From NCBI GenBank assembly GCA_030592025.1, contig JAUUZX010000070.1, positions 1-7,027 on the forward strand: a stretch of DNA of 7,027 nucleotides, given 5' to 3'. How positions within the stretch are numbered: the stretch's first letter is position 1; every line of letters begins with the position of its first letter. The notes below the pieces were generated by a model. The model made no database searches. It was not told where the DNA came from and saw only the letters and a program-made list of their open reading frames with translations. The translations under genes were made by a program, and so were the position numbers. Origin of the DNA: a bacterium. Lineage in GTDB: Bacteria > Krumholzibacteriota > Krumholzibacteria > LZORAL124-64-63. Shown piece after piece: positions 6,101 through 7,027 of the stretch.

Positions 6101-7027
6101 CCCGTATAGAGGAAGACCCCCTTGTCCTTGCTAATGCCGAAGCCAATGTTAAACGTGAAGCCGAGCAGCATCTCGAGCGTGGCGTCTACGTCCAGCCCCA
6201 GGCCCGGGAAACCGATGTCGAAGTCAAAGGGAAGGTCGAGGGCGATGAGATCCTGGCCCAGGGTGAACTCGAACAGCACCTCATCGGGAAGAAGGGCCCC
6301 CGGCTCCTTGGTCTCCGTAACGACAATGTCATCTAGGTCAATGTCGCTGTCACCATCTTTATCCTGGAGCCAGCCGAGCCCTCCCACGGGTCCGACCGCA
6401 TCCAAAAGCGCCTGCTGGACGATTGCAATGCCCTGGGTCCCCACGGTCTCCAGGGTATCCGTGACCGTTTCTTTCAGGTCCACCAGAAAGTCGGCCGCAT
6501 CGCCGAGCGCATCACCGATCAAGGGCACGGTAAACCCGAAGACCTCGCCCCGCATGGCGTCGGTGAGGAGGTCGAAGATCCCTTCCCAGCCGCCAAGCAT
6601 GGCCAGGAGATTGGAGCCGAGGTCGAGGTTGTTGAGCGCCTCTTCAAATTCCGGTACCTCGTTGACGGTGAACTCGATGCCGGAAAAGTCCGTGGGGTCG
6701 TCCGGAAACACCAAGGCAAAGTCTAGGTTGCCGATGGACGTTTCATCTCCGAGTTCGACCGGCAGGAATGCGAATACCTGGAGACCGAAGTCGAATTCGA
6801 CGATATCGGTGAGCCCGCCCCCGGTCTCAAAAATTTCGTCAAACAAGATGCGCTTGTCCCCGTCCTCATCATTGAAGCTGACGATGAGACCGGCCGGTTC
6901 GTCTCGTCTGGCGGTGTCGGGGTCGTTGCCGTAGCGGTTGATGCCGGCCGCACCGTTCCGCACATAAATGCCCAGGGGGCCGAGCACAGCATCGAAGTTG
7001 ATGTCCGTGCCTAGGGCCTTGGCGGTC
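1..7027 (-). CDS. Giant RTX-family calcium-binding protein, internal fragment open at both ends
   Basis: The frame is continuous over 2342 codons with no TAA, TAG or TGA. I read every line of the window in this register. Neither initiation codon nor stop is present, so the full protein is longer than 2342 residues. Fragment residue 1 is encoded at 7024-7026 and residue 2342 at 1-3. The product has six clusters of the RTX nonapeptide GGxGxDxxx (consensus here L/I-Y-G-G-x-G-x-D-x), several EF-hand-like loops, a hook-IN-like domain, a PPC-like domain and about 800 residues of beta-rich non-repeat modules on the N-terminal side. It has one cysteine and about 30 lysines by my count. RTX proteins normally leave the cell unfolded through a type I secretion system and fold into beta-rolls when they bind external calcium. 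Secretion and extracellular calcium binding are inferred from that class. The biological role is unknown; adhesin, surface-layer or matrix protein are all possible. No catalytic motif was recognised. Confidence 0.95.
181..456 (-). repeat. RTX block F: last nonapeptide cluster in the window
   Basis: Fragment residues 2191-2282. Units are VILGGSGQD, ILMGGPGED, WIFGGEDND and VLSGG. An insertion (RDRLAS) follows, then DLLFGQEGDDVFQI. A 20-residue non-repeat stretch (about 241-300) separates these from a final NDEMFGGEGEDQVLFLGGDL at 181-240. The block follows the PPC-like domain by about 20 residues. Confidence 0.85.
517..807 (-). other. Pre-peptidase C-terminal (PPC)-like domain
   Basis: Fragment residues 2074-2170. 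The segment has the layout of the bacterial PPC beta-sandwich: LTLDSPDDVDYYRFRLAAAG near the start, then VLTVASISDTDGIRIDLLDS, a turn with NANLLRSGTD, and the late signature LGAGEYLLEVRS followed by YDLLFDLG. The D-x-D-x-Y-R-F and GEYLLEV positions are the most diagnostic. PPC domains are common on secreted proteases and large surface proteins and usually serve in binding or stabilisation. No peptidase domain is present in this window. Confidence 0.75.
808..1083 (-). other. Flagellar hook-IN-like domain
   Basis: Fragment residues 1982-2073. The order is a beta-strand pair (FDLRVGSGTPVTVTLSASAT), an amphipathic helix (PEDLLADLQQALQDAGIED), then strands (VAAGLKGDAVILMTTQ, ASLSLTPLSGSAGAVQLGFG). 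This beta-helix-beta order, with a GxxVTV entry, a helix of the DLxxxLQxAL type and a late LGFG, resembles the hook-IN motif of flagellar hook-associated proteins. That motif is also found in large surface proteins. In this setting it is more likely a small adhesin-type structural domain than anything flagellar. Confidence 0.5.
1084..1731 (-). other. Large module between RTX block E and the hook-IN-like domain, with two in-line RTX turns
   Basis: Fragment residues 1766-1981. The first half reads as beta-rich (EEWKAYARSTNRVWYIGASN, then DEIRVDYVTEPGTLQ). A calcium-loop-like DEDGNPIWDPSD lies at 1465-1500, and a helix-like stretch (LLTDNLRDRQDALAEVGLRE) follows. Two RTX-like turns, ALAGDDTVIV and DAGAGDDRVEI (about 1219-1323), flank the strand GPTVQKTVWI. 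The module ends in Thr/Ala/Pro-rich sequence. I recall the VDYVTEPG and VGPTVQK motifs from other giant RTX proteins, so the module is probably a family feature. No function is known to me. Confidence 0.5.
1465..1500 (-). other. Possible calcium loop (EF-hand-like, weak)
   Basis: Fragment residues 1843-1854 read DEDGNPIWDPSD. Asp1, Asp3, Asn5, Asp9 and Asp12 could act as ligands, but Pro at 6 and Trp at 8 are unusual for an EF-hand. It could equally be an ordinary acidic beta-turn. Confidence 0.3.
1732..1830 (-). repeat. RTX block E: three to four nonapeptides
   Basis: Fragment residues 1733-1765. Units are MLGSAHDDA, LYGGTGLDF, LYGNGGEDQ and LFRADG. The block is preceded by PYILEDTGLNR. It is short, with Gly and Asp kept in the two central units, and probably forms one or two beta-roll coils. 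Confidence 0.82.
1873..1908 (-). other. Thrombospondin-3/EF-hand-like calcium loop 4
   Basis: Fragment residues 1707-1718 read DLDGDGLLDSDN. Asp at 1, 3 and 5, Gly at 6, Leu at 8 and Asp at 9 fit both the thrombospondin type 3 (DxDxDG) and EF-hand loop patterns. Asn at 12 replaces Glu. It lies in a short non-repeat segment (1831-1986) between RTX blocks D and E, preceded by a beta-like AQFGVFVDTATGEL. Confidence 0.65.
1987..2208 (-). repeat. RTX block D: short nonapeptide cluster
   Basis: Fragment residues 1607-1680. Units include IDGGPGDDT, LLGTEGRDR, LDGGSGSDI, LYGFGEDDR and LWGDGGSG. An insertion (FASDHD) follows, then LYAGQGNDD, LIGGQGTNE and a closing LYAW. The repeats start regular and become degenerate, and the Trp-containing end resembles a cap. 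Confidence 0.88.
2209..2637 (-). other. Non-repeat domain between RTX blocks C and D
   Basis: Fragment residues 1464-1606. After a Pro/Asp-rich entry (PPPDQTDPVTG), the segment has GDDIYGHYGNEFEGD and VVDDNATDILLVEGTSRDDL. A beta-rich core follows, including QLMVEYNAARLEAVWLDEQG and RVEQFRVSGLMGNDTIEFL. The DQNGDP turn at about 2413-2430 is calcium-loop-like but incomplete. The alternating hydrophobic pattern suggests a small beta-sandwich placed between two beta-rolls. I know no named family for it. Confidence 0.55.
2638..2943 (-). repeat. RTX block C: interrupted nonapeptide cluster
   Basis: Fragment residues 1362-1463. It begins QLFGGSGGD, passes through irregular sequence (FGNIRKELLIGETGNDFI) and a basic-aromatic interruption (ALRGKRYLDNYLADIEGA). 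It resumes with IRGGSGEDQ, LLGGGGRDV, IYGGADTDW, IEGQNGNDT and LYGGAGIDI, and ends IVLDTG. The 14 residues between blocks B and C (2944-2985) are Ser/Thr/Asp-rich. A bulging or capped beta-roll is likely. Confidence 0.88.
2986..3291 (-). repeat. RTX block B: about ten nonapeptides
   Basis: Fragment residues 1246-1347. Eight units are in register from LRGGDETDF to LYGDSGDDN (3076-3291). Then come LFGDAGDAQ with an ANQAGQR insertion, LYGGAGRDN, and a terminating LYAYA. One unit, MDAGASDDH, departs from the hydrophobic start but keeps Asp at position 8. It is the second most regular beta-roll in the window. Confidence 0.92.
3292..3474 (-). other. Non-repeat spacer between RTX blocks A and B
   Basis: Fragment residues 1185-1245. 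The RTX pattern stops at GGFPSSDATWSDFDMGDPDN and continues with an aromatic and proline-rich stretch (SFYETEAAFPTGYTPPMI). It then re-enters through VEGRLGDGRDV, a partly RTX-like turn. No known domain was recognised. Confidence 0.6.
3475..3726 (-). repeat. RTX block A2: about eight looser nonapeptides
   Basis: Fragment residues 1101-1184. After a 17-residue break (IYAADTPDGGEAEAIHT, 3727-3777), the repeats resume with IEGGLGSDT and IYGDKMDDT. A long unit with an inserted ANPTGIGG follows, then IYGLSGNDF, IHAGSADDQ, VYAGAGDDW, VIGGYGDDE, LYGEGGVDV and LWGG. Several units have Ala in place of Gly, yet Asp at position 8 is kept throughout. It is probably a continuation of the A1 beta-roll with two bulges. 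Confidence 0.9.
3778..4398 (-). repeat. RTX block A1: 23 consecutive nonapeptides in perfect register
   Basis: Fragment residues 877-1083 divide into exactly 23 units of nine residues with no insertion or deletion, from LYGQEGNDQ to LFGDAGDDI. Gly at unit position 3 and Asp at position 8 are kept in 22 of 23 units; the exception is unit 2, LFAGGGPAE. There are 56 Asp or Glu and one Lys in 207 residues. In known RTX structures two nonapeptides form one coil of a parallel beta-roll with calcium bound by the GGxGxD turns, so this block should form about eleven coils. Units 1-12 begin with Leu, units 13-22 with Ile and unit 23 with Leu again. Confidence 0.95.
4399..4629 (-). other. Lead-in segment to the main RTX array
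   Basis: Fragment residues 800-876. After an acidic RPEEG, the sequence has beta-like stretches (SPTLILDMTDGPDNFTL, NSVIVEALG) and an AYAGGGDDVIKV motif that is a first, isolated RTX-like turn. This is the usual form of the cap that precedes a regular beta-roll. It ends DLTMPVY, directly before the in-register repeats. Confidence 0.5.
4630..5280 (-). other. Module 4: large beta-rich domain with an embedded EF-hand-like loop
   Basis: Fragment residues 583-799. It begins SAGFQGKGKLEFPILSNP and contains LLMGQDIDLFLFDAPPFVME, FAFGFDTSGLRRFL and a Gly-rich stretch (EGELTVGGKIDLGIAEAGVR). The calcium loop at 4789-4824 follows, and the module closes with alternating aromatic strands (EAFFSLNLGFFSIDKSFEIA). 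The repeated two-residue hydrophobic alternation supports a large beta-sheet or beta-solenoid fold. It has no RTX nonapeptides and no catalytic motif that I recognise. I recall similar segments just before the RTX region in other giant proteins. Confidence 0.5.
4789..4824 (-). other. EF-hand-like calcium loop 3
   Basis: Fragment residues 735-746 read DPNEDGRVRPYE. This is the best match to the canonical loop in the window: Asp1, Asn3, Asp5, Gly6, Val8 and Glu12 are all in place, and it is followed by LLENL, which could start an exiting helix. It is preceded by a beta-like strand (IYVTVDFNLN) and not by an obvious helix, so it may be an insertion in a beta domain. Confidence 0.7.
5281..5424 (-). 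other. Acidic low-complexity linker
   Basis: Fragment residues 535-582. There are 15 Asp or Glu among 48 residues, including VEEEDSGDGG and EELENQVEDKAEG, and few hydrophobic residues. It probably forms a flexible hinge between modules 3 and 4. Confidence 0.55.
5425..5721 (-). other. Module 3: mainly helical segment with a PIPVISDLAGP core
   Basis: Fragment residues 436-534. It starts with beta-like FNNIELNLGDFLSG and moves into helix-like amphipathic sequence (SVKDVLDPVQPIIDAL). It passes through TTPIPVISDLAGPTTLVDIA, then a further helical stretch (DVADFLDAVVMINDFVQML), and ends WIPLGSFDV. It is strongly hydrophobic for a secreted protein but is broken by Pro, Gly and Asp, so it is not a membrane span. 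I recall a PVISDL core beside modules of type 2 in other giant RTX proteins. No function is known to me. Confidence 0.45.
5758..6288 (-). other. Module 2: beta-rich domain with an aromatic/glycine strand pattern
   Basis: Fragment residues 247-423. It opens with LFEFTLGQDLIALDLPFDFD and continues through GFPGLGLDVD, then GFTFNIGFGISKDKGVFLYT. The alternating hydrophobic pattern suggests many antiparallel or helical beta-strands. A degenerate calcium loop lies inside it (5899-5937). The only cysteine of the fragment is here, at 5860-5862. I recall the GFGISKxxGxxLxT type of motif from giant bacterial surface proteins, but it has no named function that I know of. It is not an RTX repeat. Confidence 0.5.
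5899..5937 (-). other. Degenerate EF-hand-like loop
   Basis: Fragment residues 364-376 read DPGDNDDALTLGE. Counting back from the final Glu as position 12, Asp falls at positions 3 and 5, Leu at 8 and Thr at 9, followed by Ile-Phe as in an exiting helix. Position 1 is Pro, with Asp one residue earlier, so the loop is one residue longer than the standard. Calcium binding is plausible but weaker than for the other loops. Confidence 0.35.
6328..6363 (-). other. EF-hand-like calcium loop 2
   Basis: Fragment residues 222-233 read DKDGDSDIDLDD. Acidic residues fill positions 1, 3, 5, 7, 9 and 12, with Ile at 8, so all side-chain ligand positions of an EF-hand loop are present (Asp instead of Glu at 12). 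It follows an amphipathic helix-like stretch ending GGLGWLQ, which could be the entering helix. It joins module 1 to module 2. Confidence 0.65.
6370..7026 (-). other. N-terminal-side module 1 (non-RTX; beta-rich part, then amphipathic helical part)
   Basis: Fragment residues 1-219. The first part (about residues 1-130) alternates hydrophobic and polar residues, as in beta-strands, and holds an EF-hand-like loop. The second part, after GFTVPLIGDALGDAADFLVD (about residues 165-184), looks helical and amphipathic, with regularly spaced Leu, Val and Ala, and leads into a second EF-hand-like loop. I recall a PLIGD-x-L-x-x-AA-x-F signature from giant RTX and surface proteins, but I cannot name a Pfam family for it. 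The module is cut by the window edge, so its true N-terminal boundary is unknown. Confidence 0.55.
6835..6870 (-). other. EF-hand-like calcium loop 1
   Basis: Fragment residues 53-64 read DEDGDKRILFDE. Asp at loop positions 1, 3 and 5, Ile at 8 and Glu at 12 match the canonical 12-residue EF-hand loop. Gly is at position 4 instead of the usual 6. The residues after it (IFETGGG) do not clearly form a full exiting helix, so this may be an isolated calcium loop and not a paired EF-hand. Confidence 0.6.

Noticed and set aside
6122..6934. Plus-strand open frame of 270 codons, Ser/Pro/Arg-rich
   Set aside because: The composition is that of an out-of-frame reading of GC-rich coding DNA. It lies opposite well-patterned modules 1 and 2 and has no domain-like features.

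Overview
The whole window is the inside of one very large protein gene on the minus strand. The minus-strand frame whose codons occupy plus positions 1-3, 4-6 and so on to 7024-7026 has no stop in 2342 codons. Neither the start (beyond base 7027) nor the stop (before base 1) is present. Translated, it is an acidic, glycine- and aspartate-rich secreted-type protein of the RTX / hemolysin-type calcium-binding class. There is no intergenic DNA, RNA gene, promoter, terminator, mobile element or CRISPR array. Long plus-strand open frames are antisense shadows of the repeats.

Layout from the N-terminal side (right edge) to the C-terminal side (left edge): (i) 7026-4630, about 800 residues of non-RTX, beta-rich, amphipathic modules carrying EF-hand-like calcium loops and an acidic linker; (ii) 4629-4399, a lead-in to the repeats; (iii) 4398-3475, the main RTX array, with 23 nonapeptides in unbroken register and then a looser stretch; (iv) 3474-1732, shorter RTX blocks alternating with spacers, a 143-residue non-repeat domain and a thrombospondin-3/EF-like calcium loop; (v) 1731-1084, a mostly non-RTX module; (vi) 1083-808, a flagellar hook-IN-like domain, and 807-517, a pre-peptidase C-terminal (PPC)-like domain; (vii) 456-181, a last RTX cluster, and 180-1, a module that runs off the left edge.

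The organism is probably a Gram-negative bacterium with GC-rich DNA (roughly 60 percent by eye), because RTX proteins of this kind are usually exported by type I secretion. No taxonomic marker is present. From memory, not from a search, the order of modules and many of their motifs resemble giant RTX proteins of several thousand residues in marine and aquatic bacteria (some annotated as LEPR-XLL domain proteins), whose function is not established. Export followed by calcium-driven folding outside the cell, with a structural or adhesive role, is the most reasonable inference. The type I secretion signal, expected at the extreme C-terminus, and any neighbouring transporter genes lie outside the window.
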